A stretch of 46,510 nucleotides of DNA, taken from the NCBI GenBank assembly GCA_944384295.1, contig CALWSU010000017.1, forward strand, positions 1 to 46,510, given 5' to 3'. The DNA comes from an uncultured Lachnospiraceae bacterium. Its GTDB lineage: Bacteria > Bacillota > Clostridia > Lachnospirales > Anaerotignaceae. The notes below the pieces were generated by a model that was not told the origin of the DNA, ran no database searches, and worked only from the letters and a program-made list of their open reading frames with translations. Shown here one piece after another: positions 1 through 7,448 of this stretch (positions are counted from its first letter, which is position 1; each line of letters begins with the position of its first letter). The position numbers and the translations under genes are program-made.

Positions 1-216
1 GTGCGGCATTCCATCGGCTAAAAGCCTTGAAACTTCGGCTTTTCCTCGTCGGAAATAAATTCCGACTGCGGATTTCAGTTGGGAAATGACACACCGCAAA
101 GAAGTGCGGACAGCCATTTATGGCTGGCATTTGCGTAGCAAATGTGTTGACCATCGTTTCCCAAGCCTTTCCGCGTTCTTGAAAAAAGTAAAAAATGTAG
201 TTTTTTTACAGGCTGA
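1..216 (+). repeat. Modular dispersed hairpin repeat, copy 1 (left end cut off by the window)
   Basis: This stretch matches the segments at 8453-8684, 30406-30877 and 46439-46510. It starts inside the element, with the tail of the cassette that ends in GGGGTGCGA in copy 3. It then has the core (TTCCATCGGCTAAAAGCC and the GGAA..TTCC hairpin near 48-65), one copy of the 62-bp cassette (about 92-153) and the tail TTCCGCGTTCTTGAAAAAAG followed by a T run. Most modules are inverted repeats. No reading frame runs through it. Its function is unknown; it could be mobile DNA or a transcribed structured RNA. Confidence 0.85.
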
Positions 217-301
217 AGATTAATACCCTAATCTTGAAATATGGAAATATAGAAATGTACAAAAGAACCCTCTGAAAATTACAAAAGAAAATTGCAGTTA
301 G

Positions 302-351
302 AAAAAAGGAATGTCTGCTTGTATAAATCCACAAACAGACATTCCTTTTTG
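302..351. terminator. Bidirectional intrinsic terminator
   Basis: The arm AAAAAGGAATGTCTG pairs with CAGACATTCCTTTTT around a short loop. A-rich and T-rich flanks allow it to act on either strand. It lies just beyond the stop of the minus-strand gene at 357 and so probably ends that transcript. Confidence 0.8.
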
Positions 352-356
352 ACATT

Positions 357-731
357 CTAGGAATTGGTTTCTGATTCATCTTCTGACAGGAAATTTTGAT
401 AATATGACACGAAATGGTCTATAATTTCTTGACGGGAACCAGTATATTGTGTTTCGATTCCGCCATTTTTCAGACTATCAATCCATTCTCCATCAATCAT
501 ACAACCTACATCCATATTGATATTATACTTTGCTTTTTCCAGCAAAGGAACATCTGAAATATCACCAATACAATATAAATATCCACATAATAACCGAATA
601 TATTCAGAACTTCCAGGCTGATAATTTATGATTTCTTCTTGAATCAAATCTATAATCTGCTGTTTTGGAATATTATGAAACGCAAATCCATACTTTTTTA
701 TGATTTGTTCTGCTCTTTGTTCATTTGTCAT
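357..731 (-). CDS. Small hypothetical protein (124 aa)
   Basis: I do not recognise this protein. I chose the ATG at 731 (MTNEQRAEQ...) over the longer frame opening at 773 because AGAAGGAAAG sits the right distance upstream of it. The product is acidic, predicted soluble, and has no signal peptide or membrane segment. It looks helical in the first half and ends in Glu/Asp/Ser. The size and composition resemble orphan immunity or SMI1/KNR4-like small proteins, but no defining motif is visible, so that is only a guess. It stands alone between a dispersed repeat and the lipoprotein gene and has its own terminator. Confidence 0.6.
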   Translation of the reverse strand: MTNEQRAEQIIKKYGFAFHNIPKQQIIDLIQEEIINYQPGSSEYIRLLCGYLYCIGDISDVPLLEKAKYNINMDVGCMIDGEWIDSLKNGGIETQYTGSRQEIIDHFVSYYQNFLSEDESETNS

Positions 732-929
732 ATAGAACACTTTCCTTCTAAAATGCAGGCTCACAGCCCGCATGATAAAATCTATGAGAAACTGAAATGT
801 TTTCCGATTCTTATGGCTTCTATCCAGTTTGCATAAACTTCTTGGAAATCTTCTGGGATAGATTGTTATATAGATTGCTGCATCGGAACAGTATCATATT
901 TCTTTTCCTTTTTTACTCTTTTTACTCAT

Positions 930-1352
930 TTACTCTCTTGTAAATTCTGCGGCAATGGGATAGCCGTCTACTTCAATCACAACACGAAATTCTCCTTTGC
1001 CAATGTTGCCGCACAGATTTTTCCAATTGATTGCCAATTCTTCTTCTGTGCCTGCTGCTACTGTTTTTGTTTCCTCGCTCCATGTTGCACTGGCTGTGCC
1101 GACAAATTCTTCCCAATTGCCTTCGCTGTCTTTCTTTTCCATATGATATGCGTCTAAATATGCAATATCATGGTCTGTGTCATTTTTGAGTAAAAATACA
1201 CCTTTTGTGGCAGAAAGATTTTCTTGGTCTACCGCAAGGCTAACGCCTTCATATTCATTGACAACTGGATATTTTGTACTACGGTCATTGCTGCAACCAC
1301 AAAATGCCAAAACCGGCAGCAAACACAACAGCAACATTCCTATTTTTTTCAT
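930..1352 (-). CDS. Putative lipoprotein with a bacterial Ig-like domain (140 aa)
   Basis: The start at 1352 (MKKIGML...) has AGGAGAG upstream and gives a clean N-terminus: two Lys, a hydrophobic stretch, then FCGC as an imperfect lipobox (Phe rather than Leu/Val/Ile at -3). The mature part, about 115 residues, has the pattern of Big_14-type Ig-like domains: alternating beta strands, a KNDTDHDI segment, a GNWEEF turn, a GTEEELAINWKNL strand and a final GEFRVVIEVDGY strand. These domains are usually extracytoplasmic, and their ligands are mostly unknown. The gene lies 34 bp downstream of glmM on the same strand and may be the last gene of the cdaA operon. The domain call rests on strand pattern only. 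Confidence 0.75.
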   Translation of the reverse strand: MKKIGMLLLCLLPVLAFCGCSNDRSTKYPVVNEYEGVSLAVDQENLSATKGVFLLKNDTDHDIAYLDAYHMEKKDSEGNWEEFVGTASATWSEETKTVAAGTEEELAINWKNLCGNIGKGEFRVVIEVDGYPIAAEFTRE

Positions 1353-1386
1353 GTGGTACTCTCTCCTTTTTGCTTGTGCGCTTTCC

Positions 1387-2736
1387 TTATTGCAGTGTTT
1401 TTTCAATAAAAGCAGCCAATTCTTTTGCCGCACGGTTCATTTTTTCCAAGTCTTTGCCTTCTATCATGACACGTACCAAAGGCTCTGTACCAGAAGTACG
1501 AATCAGTACACGACCATCGGTAGAAAATTCTTGTTCCAGTTTTTCAATGGCATGACGAATTGCAGGTACGTCCATGTAGGTATTTTTCTTTGCGTTATTG
1601 ACGCGCGCATTTACCAATACTTGGGGCAAAACTTCCATTGCCTGCGCCAATTCCGAGGCTTTTTTCCCGGTACGTTTCATCACGGAAAGCAATTGGATTG
1701 CGGTCAAAATACCATCGCCTGTTGTATTATGGTCGAGGAAAATGACATGCCCAGACTGTTCCCCGCCCAGATTATGCCCTGCCTCGAGCATACGTTCCAA
1801 TACATAACGGTCGCCTACATTGGCTTGTTCTATGGTGATGCCATTTTCTTTGCCCATGATATTCAATCCCAAATTGGACATCACAGTACCTACAATGGTA
1901 TCATTTTTGAGTGTACCTTTTTCTTTCATATCCAGACCGCAAATTGCCAAAATTTTATCTCCATCTATGAGTTCGCCATTTTCGTCTACTGCCAAACAGC
2001 GGTCCGCGTCCCCATCAAATGCAAAACCAATATCCGCTTGATTTTCTTTGACAAATGCTTTCAAATCCTCCATATGGGTCGAGCCACAACGTTCGTTGAT
2101 GTTTGTACCGTCTGGCTCATTGTGTATGATACAGATACTTGCGCCCAGATTCAAAAGCGCAATGGGTGCGGCTTTATAAGATGCGCCGTTTGCACAGTCC
2201 AAAGCCACTTTGATGCCATTGAAACGCTCTGTTGTGGTTTGTGTCAAGAAAGAGATATAGTCGTCCAAAGCGTCTTCGCCTACCGCATGGGTACCAATCC
2301 CCGCGCCTGTTGGGCTAGGCAGTATTTCTGGGTGGCTGAGTATGATATTCTCGATTTCGTCTTCCAGTTCATCACTAAGTTTATAGCCTTGGCTATTGAA
2401 AAACTTGATTCCGTTATACTCTACTGGATTATGTGAAGCAGAAATCACAACGCCCGCATCTAAACGATATTTGCGCACCAGATATGCCACTGCTGGTGTA
2501 GGCACGATGCCAGCTAATACCGCATGTGCACCGACAGAGCAAATCCCTGCCACCAATGCCGCCTCCAACATATCCCCACTGATACGGGTATCCATACCAA
2601 CCAAAATACGTGGTGCGTGTTTTGTTTCTTTTGTCAGCACATATGCGCCAGCGCGTCCCAATTGAAACGCCATTTCTCCTGTCAATTCTGTGTTGGCTAC
2701 GCCACGCACGCCGTCTGTACCAAATAATCTTCCCAT
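1387..2736 (-). CDS. glmM: Phosphoglucosamine mutase GlmM
   Basis: GlmM interconverts glucosamine-6-phosphate and glucosamine-1-phosphate in the cytoplasm, supplying UDP-GlcNAc for peptidoglycan. At 449 aa it has the family length. The sequence opens with GRLFGTDGVRGVAN. The phospho-serine loop is VISASHNPVEYNG (near residue 100), the Mg-binding loop is DGDADRC (near 240), the sugar-binding loop is GEQSGH (near 325) and the phosphate-binding loop is RTSGTEPLVRVM (near 410). All catalytic elements are intact. It is the third gene of cdaA-cdaR-glmM, an order widely conserved in Bacillota; in B. subtilis and Lactococcus GlmM binds and restrains CdaA. Confidence 0.97.
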   Translation of the reverse strand: MGRLFGTDGVRGVANTELTGEMAFQLGRAGAYVLTKETKHAPRILVGMDTRISGDMLEAALVAGICSVGAHAVLAGIVPTPAVAYLVRKYRLDAGVVISASHNPVEYNGIKFFNSQGYKLSDELEDEIENIILSHPEILPSPTGAGIGTHAVGEDALDDYISFLTQTTTERFNGIKVALDCANGASYKAAPIALLNLGASICIIHNEPDGTNINERCGSTHMEDLKAFVKENQADIGFAFDGDADRCLAVDENGELIDGDKILAICGLDMKEKGTLKNDTIVGTVMSNLGLNIMGKENGITIEQANVGDRYVLERMLEAGHNLGGEQSGHVIFLDHNTTGDGILTAIQLLSVMKRTGKKASELAQAMEVLPQVLVNARVNNAKKNTYMDVPAIRHAIEKLEQEFSTDGRVLIRTSGTEPLVRVMIEGKDLEKMNRAAKELAAFIEKTLQ

Positions 2737-2853
2737 ATGTTTAACTCCTTATCTTTTTGATTGTTTTTACTTGATTTTTGATTTATAAATTTTTATTGAT
2801 TGGATTGCATTTATGATATTGATTTTTCTATTATTTTTCCATCATTTTTTCTT

Positions 2854-4152
2854 TCATTCTTCTGTTACAATTTCCGGTTCTTCTGGTTCGGGTGGGGTTT
2901 CCTGCTCCTGTTCGGGTGGCGCTGTTACAGTCACCAAAATAGAAGTGTCCGCCGCTGTCACGCCTTCTGGCAATTGCCATACTACCGTTGCTGTGTTTTC
3001 GCCTTCTTCCAATGCGCTTACATCTATCGTACCGCTGATTTGCGATGTTGTGACGTTCGCTGTATTTTCTCCCTGCAACAGAATCGGGATATTTTCGGGC
3101 AATGTATAGGTATATCCTTCTTGCTGATGTTGCATAGTAATCTGAGCAGATGGGATTTGCAATTGTGTTTCCTCGCTCTTAGAGAATGTCACAGTCACCA
3201 ATACATTGCTGCTGCTTTTTGCAGTCACACCGCTTGGCAAATAATGGGACAAAGACACCGTTTCGTGTAAAGTTTCTGACGCGCCAGTCACATCAATCGC
3301 ATCTAATGTGATGCTATTTATGTTTGCCAAATCTTCTTCTGTACCAGTCAATGTCACTTTTTGTGGCATACAAAGAATGTTTGCAACATGATAATCCGTC
3401 GCGGGTGTACCGGTTGTGCTGACTTGTATCGGCACTTCTTTTTCGCCATGCATACGATAAGATACCGTAATGCTGTCTTCTGAAAATGTCACGCCTTGTA
3501 CGGTATTACCTTCTGCGTCATAGGCAACCGGTGTTGCTGTAATCTGTCCTTGTGATACGGCTTCTGTGGCATCTACAAAGATACGCACTGCCGAAACACA
3601 GTTGACTGCGGATTGTGCGCCTTTTACCATAATGGTATCTTGGCTCAAAGTCGGTTCCGACAAGCGTCCACTGCTTTGAGATTCTCCACTGAGCATGACC
3701 TGTATCGGAAATTCACGGCTAATCAAATTTTCTACTTGTATTTCTAAGGTAGAGGGTGTTTTATTTTCTATGGTATAGCCGCTTGCGCCGCCTGCAATGG
3801 TCACATTGACAGGCAATGTAATGGTATCACCACTTTGTGCATTACGCAATGTTGATAAATCCAATGTCGCCTCAATCAATTCCGTTTGTCTTTGACTGAG
3901 CCGGTCCAGAGAAGTACGCTGTGCCTTCACTTTGACACTGACCTTGGTATCTTCCAAAGTTTGGCGATTGGCAATCGTCAAGCCTTCCTCGGTCAAAGTT
4001 TCTTCTCCTTCTAATATCAATGTTGTGCTATACGTACGCGTATCAATGGGCTGATTGATGCTGATGACCATAAACCACATGGTAGCGGCTATGGCAACAG
4101 AAAGCAACTTCCACCCCAAGTCCTTCATCAATAATTCTTGAAAGCGTTTCAT
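2854..4152 (-). CDS. cdaR: CdaA regulator CdaR, YbbR-domain protein
   Basis: CdaR is a membrane-anchored extracytoplasmic protein that modulates the diadenylate cyclase CdaA. I place the start at 4152 (MKRFQELL...): its ATG overlaps the cdaA stop as ATGA, and GGGAGG lies about 8 bases upstream. The 432-aa product has one N-terminal membrane helix (about residues 15-32, ending in WFMVISINQ). About four YbbR beta repeats follow, each with a strand ending in V.V...R or V.V.P. A Glu/Pro-rich tail closes the protein. Translational coupling to cdaA fits a complex of the two proteins. Confidence 0.92.
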   Translation of the reverse strand: MKRFQELLMKDLGWKLLSVAIAATMWFMVISINQPIDTRTYSTTLILEGEETLTEEGLTIANRQTLEDTKVSVKVKAQRTSLDRLSQRQTELIEATLDLSTLRNAQSGDTITLPVNVTIAGGASGYTIENKTPSTLEIQVENLISREFPIQVMLSGESQSSGRLSEPTLSQDTIMVKGAQSAVNCVSAVRIFVDATEAVSQGQITATPVAYDAEGNTVQGVTFSEDSITVSYRMHGEKEVPIQVSTTGTPATDYHVANILCMPQKVTLTGTEEDLANINSITLDAIDVTGASETLHETVSLSHYLPSGVTAKSSSNVLVTVTFSKSEETQLQIPSAQITMQHQQEGYTYTLPENIPILLQGENTANVTTSQISGTIDVSALEEGENTATVVWQLPEGVTAADTSILVTVTAPPEQEQETPPEPEEPEIVTEE

Positions 4153-5003
4153 TTTGTCTGCCTCCCTTTCCATATCGCCAATTTTTTACGATTGGCGGTA
4201 TCCTGCTGGGAAATCATCGTTTTTAATTGTTCTGTCGTCAAATCGCGATAGAGCACACCGCCGCGCGCCAATGAAATTTTGCCGGTTTCCTCCGACACGA
4301 CAATCACATGCGCGTCTGAAACCTCACTCGCGCCGATTGCCGCTCTATGGCGTGTACCCAATTCCATGCTGACCTCATTGCTATCTGTCAATGGCAAAAA
4401 ACAAGTTGCCGCCGCAACGCGATTATTGCGTATGATGACTGCGCCATCATGCAAAGGCGTATTATGTTCAAATATATTGATTAAAAGCTGACTGGACACA
4501 ATGGCGTCTATGGGTATCCCCGTACGTTCCAAATCGCCTAATGGCACTTCCTGTTCCATCAAAATCAAAGCACCTGTTTTGACTGCGCCCATTTTTCCAG
4601 CCGCGCGCACGATTTCGTCCACTGTACGTGCAGCCGCTTTTTCATCGCTTGCGCTGTCACTGCGTGTGAAATAAGAAAATATTTTTCCTTTGCCCAACTG
4701 CTCCAAAGCTTTGCGCATTTCTGGCTGAAACACAATCAACAGCGCAATGATGCCCATATTGATGGTATTGGAAAGCACAAATATGATGGTATGCAGCTTC
4801 AAAATAGCGGCAACCGCTGCAAAAGCGAATATCACCAATATACCTTTGAACAATACCCATGCGCGTGTTTCTTTGATCCAAAATATGACTTTATAAATAA
4901 TATAAGCCACAATCAGGATATCCAGCACATCTGTAATGCCAATGGAGGGTTTGACAAACTCTGTAATGCCTAATCCGTTATATATTACATTTATGATGTC
5001 CAT
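4149..5003 (-). CDS. cdaA: Diadenylate cyclase CdaA (DisA_N/DAC domain)
   Basis: CdaA condenses two ATP into cyclic di-AMP, which controls potassium and osmolyte balance and wall homeostasis. At 284 aa it matches CdaA. Three membrane helices lie in the first ~90 residues. The DAC domain follows and carries the catalytic motifs DGAVII (near 185) and GTRHRAAIGASE (near 215); the RHR and DGA residues are intact. The shape is the membrane-bound CdaA type, not DisA. The start at 5003 has GGTGAGG only two bases upstream, an unusually short spacing, but no better in-frame start is visible. It heads the cdaA-cdaR-glmM transcript, with a possible extended -10 promoter near 5132-5140. Confidence 0.95.
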   Translation of the reverse strand: MDIINVIYNGLGITEFVKPSIGITDVLDILIVAYIIYKVIFWIKETRAWVLFKGILVIFAFAAVAAILKLHTIIFVLSNTINMGIIALLIVFQPEMRKALEQLGKGKIFSYFTRSDSASDEKAAARTVDEIVRAAGKMGAVKTGALILMEQEVPLGDLERTGIPIDAIVSSQLLINIFEHNTPLHDGAVIIRNNRVAAATCFLPLTDSNEVSMELGTRHRAAIGASEVSDAHVIVVSEETGKISLARGGVLYRDLTTEQLKTMISQQDTANRKKLAIWKGRQTK

Positions 5004-5014
5004 AACCTCACCCG

Positions 5015-5056
5015 ATTTCTTATTTCTTATTTCTTATTTCTTATTTCTTATTTCTT
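5015..5056. repeat. Six tandem ATTTCTT heptamers upstream of cdaA
   Basis: Six perfect copies of ATTTCTT lie directly upstream of the cdaA start, inside its likely 5' leader. A heptamer is not a multiple of three and lies outside coding sequence, so length changes would alter leader spacing rather than reading frame. Two further copies of the same heptamer precede proC near 28331-28344. Confidence 0.9.
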
Positions 5057-5399
5057 GTTTGTTATTTTATTTTTTATTTTATATCTTTTGCAGTTATGCT
5101 TTCTCTACTGTATTAGAAAGATAACAATAATAGTATAACATAAAGCCGTCAGAAAGTGTGAAATCTCCTGCATAAAAAGTTGAAATTTTTTCTGACATAC
5201 TATTTTCGCCGAATTGTGTCGAGAGTGTGCCTGTTTTGTTATACGATTTCTGACAAAAGGCGAGAAGTGGTGTGCTAAAATGAAGAAAAAGCACTTTTGC
5301 CGTATTGACACAGCAAATGCAGACGAAGCAAGGCGAAACTGCCCGCTTCCTGCTTTCTGCTTTCTGCTTGTGCGAAGGGCAAAGAAAAGGAGTGTTACC
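5057..5399. other. Intergenic region between the divergent cdaA and noc genes
   Basis: No coding sequence is supported here. It is AT-rich and should hold both divergent promoters. On the minus strand TGT-TATACT (5132-5140) is an extended -10 candidate for cdaA. On the plus strand TGT-TATACG (5237-5245) is a weak candidate for noc. The long frames that cross this region in both directions lack ribosome binding sites and family features. Confidence 0.5.
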
Positions 5400-6257
5400 A
5401 TGCAAATATGGAAATGGAAACAATACTTGAAAAAGGAGGGGATTGTGCAGCAAATACCCATTATCAAGATACGCTCAAACCCATACCAGCCGCGGCGTTA
5501 TTTTCAACGCAACGCACTGGAGGAGCTGGCAGCCTCCATTCGTACATATGGCATATTACAGCCTTTGCGCCTGCGTCCCATGAACGCCGGATATTATGAA
5601 CTGATTACAGGTGAACGACGTTTACAGGCGGCAGAACTGGCAGGGTTGGAAACGGTGCCGGCACTCATTCAAAATGTCAGCGAATGTGACAGCGCGGTGT
5701 ATGTACTTTTGGAAAATATACAGCGGCAATCTTTTAGCTGTTTGGAAGAAGCAGAGGGGTACCATAGTTTGATGGAGGATTATGGTCTGAGTTTGGAAGA
5801 AGTCGCAAAACGGCTTTGCAAAAGTCAAAGCTATATTGCGGAAAAATTACGTATCCTCAAATTAGACGACCCCATCAAACGCTTATTATCTGAAAACCAT
5901 TGCAGCGAACGCCATGCACGTGCGTTGCTGCGTTTGCCTGACGACGGCAGTCGTATGCTGATTTTGGAACAAACCATACGCGAAGAACTTTCCCCGCGGC
6001 AAACAGAAGCCTTGGTCGAAGAAACGTTATCGCAAATGCGTTACCATATTTCGGACAAGCCACATTTGAAAGAAAAGCATCATGTGACCGATTTTCGGCT
6101 TTATACCAACACCGTCAAGCAAGCCGTAGACGCCATACGCCGCGCGGGCGGCATTGTGACATACACAGAGCAAGAGGATGCGGAGACCTGCCAAATACAG
6201 ATACATTTGCAAAAACAGCCACAAAATACAGAAACGGCGGAAACAACAGAAGCGTAG
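5400..6257 (+). CDS. noc: ParB-family protein, probable nucleoid occlusion factor Noc
   Basis: The start at 5400 (MQIWKWKQYL...) follows AAAGGAG at good spacing and gives 285 aa, close to B. subtilis Noc. The ParB/sulfiredoxin domain is clear: IRSNPYQPRRYF (near 25), the GERRLQAAELAG box (near 75, a CTP-binding motif in this family) and LLENIQRQ (near 105). A KorB-type helix-turn-helix follows (LSLEEVAKRLCKSQSYIAEK, near 135). A second, more canonical ParB (13003-13908) is cotranscribed with parA, so this lone paralogue with no partner ATPase is best read as Noc, which blocks division over the nucleoid. A misnamed second Spo0J is the alternative. I saw no obvious Noc binding site (ATTTCCCGGGAAAT) in the window. 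Confidence 0.85.
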   Translation: MQIWKWKQYLKKEGIVQQIPIIKIRSNPYQPRRYFQRNALEELAASIRTYGILQPLRLRPMNAGYYELITGERRLQAAELAGLETVPALIQNVSECDSAVYVLLENIQRQSFSCLEEAEGYHSLMEDYGLSLEEVAKRLCKSQSYIAEKLRILKLDDPIKRLLSENHCSERHARALLRLPDDGSRMLILEQTIREELSPRQTEALVEETLSQMRYHISDKPHLKEKHHVTDFRLYTNTVKQAVDAIRRAGGIVTYTEQEDAETCQIQIHLQKQPQNTETAETTEA

Positions 6258-6268
6258 AGATGACAAGA

Positions 6269-6337
6269 AAAAAACAGATGGTTTCTCCGGTTTTTGGGTT
6301 CTCATAAAAAAGATTTCGGACAAATCATCTGTTTTTT
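6269..6337 (+). terminator. Intrinsic terminator of noc
   Basis: AAAAAACAGATG pairs with CATCTGTTTTTT across a loop of about 45 bases, followed by T residues. It begins 11 bases after the noc stop and lies just before the convergent thioesterase gene, so it may act in both directions. Confidence 0.65.
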
Positions 6338-6364
6338 TCGATTACTTTTGTGATAGGAAATAAA

Positions 6365-6847
6365 TTAAATTGGTTCTTCAAATGTCTGCTGCAATTTGAT
6401 AAAAGAAGCAGAAGCGGTTGCTGCTAAAATATCTTCTCTTTCTAAATATGCTTCTCCGACCAACTGATAGACGGTATGTCCTAAATGTGTGATGCGTACA
6501 CGATAATGAATGACATCTGTGGGACAAATGGGTTTTAAGAATGTCGTATTGATGCTGATGGTAGATACCATATGCTGTTTGGCAAAGTAATGACACAGCA
6601 AACCAAAAGATACATCAAAGCCTGTGACCAAAATACCGCCATGCAGTCCTTTTTCTGGATTTAATTGCCAATCCTGCACACGGAACAAAAATTCCGCGCT
6701 GCGGTTTTCAAAATCACAAGATACCAGACGCGGCTGCAACAAACTGAGTACACTGTCGCGCACCATAGAGGATTCTGGATTTTCCACTTGTGACAACCAT
6801 GCAGTCATATTTTCCTGTGAAGAAATTTCTTCTGTTAATTGAATCAT
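6365..6847 (-). CDS. PaaI-type hotdog-fold thioesterase (160 aa)
   Basis: Hotdog thioesterases of the PaaI/YigI type hydrolyse acyl-CoA or related thioesters. The central helix segment GLHGGILVTGFDVSFG (near residue 68) carries the HGG motif that positions the active-site helix. The strand ISINTTFLKPICPTD and the final AATASASF strand complete the fold. The start at 6847 has AAAGGACAG upstream. A homologue sits immediately upstream in the same orientation (6895-7404), so this is a tandem duplication; the two may form a heteromer or act on different substrates. The substrate cannot be read from the sequence. Confidence 0.85.
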   Translation of the reverse strand: MIQLTEEISSQENMTAWLSQVENPESSMVRDSVLSLLQPRLVSCDFENRSAEFLFRVQDWQLNPEKGLHGGILVTGFDVSFGLLCHYFAKQHMVSTISINTTFLKPICPTDVIHYRVRITHLGHTVYQLVGEAYLEREDILAATASASFIKLQQTFEEPI

Positions 6848-6894
6848 AATGTTCTGTCCTTTCTATCATGTCTATGATGATTTTCTTTTGTTTT

Positions 6895-7404
6895 TTATTT
6901 TTCCTGCATATCTTGTGTGATTTGATAGGAAACTTTTTTCGCATGCAGGATTTTGAATGTACCTGTTGCAGTGGCTGCCAATTTGCCATTGCTGCGCAGA
7001 TACACTTCACCGTCCAAAGTCACCAAACTGCGACCAAAAGATTTGATTTTGCTATGATATACCATACCATCGCCCAAACGAATGGGGCGCAGGAAAGAAA
7101 CGGATAAATTGACAGTAGTCAAAACATAGGGATAAGCATAATAATGTGCAAGCATACCCAAAGAGGTATCAAAACCGGTCGATGTAATGCCTCCATGAAT
7201 CATGTTTTGGGGATTCAATTCCCAATCCAAAACATCATATGTCATCACGCTTTCGCCCGCCAAAAAATCACAGCGTATGAATTGTGGGCGCATTTTGGCA
7301 ATCACGCCATTTTCCTGTCCAACGCTCTGATGACGCGCGACAGCGCGTAAAAACCATTCTTCCATATGTTCCTGTGACAAGCCAGGTATTTCTGTAAAAT
7401 GCAA
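6895..7404 (-). CDS. Second PaaI-type hotdog-fold thioesterase, probable TTG start
   Basis: This is a paralogue of the 6365-6847 gene, sharing the NMIHGGITSTGFDTSLGMLAHYYA helix region in divergent form and the SVSFLRPIRLGD strand. The longest frame opens at a GTG at 7446 with no ribosome binding site. AAAGGAAGG lies 9 bases before a TTG at 7404, and starting there (M-HFTEIPGLSQEH...) aligns well with the paralogue's N-terminus, so I place the start at 7404 (169 aa). The gene lies between the hydrolase gene and the other thioesterase, all on the minus strand, and the three probably form one operon. The HGG motif is intact. Confidence 0.82.
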   Translation of the reverse strand: MHFTEIPGLSQEHMEEWFLRAVARHQSVGQENGVIAKMRPQFIRCDFLAGESVMTYDVLDWELNPQNMIHGGITSTGFDTSLGMLAHYYAYPYVLTTVNLSVSFLRPIRLGDGMVYHSKIKSFGRSLVTLDGEVYLRSNGKLAATATGTFKILHAKKVSYQITQDMQEK

Positions 7405-7448
7405 TTTGCAGCACCTTCCTTTTTTTGATTTTTTCCAGTTAAACACAA

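Noticed and set aside
1177..2436. A 419-codon open frame on the plus strand
   Set aside because: It is antisense to glmM, has no ribosome binding site, and its translation is Cys/Phe-rich without family features.
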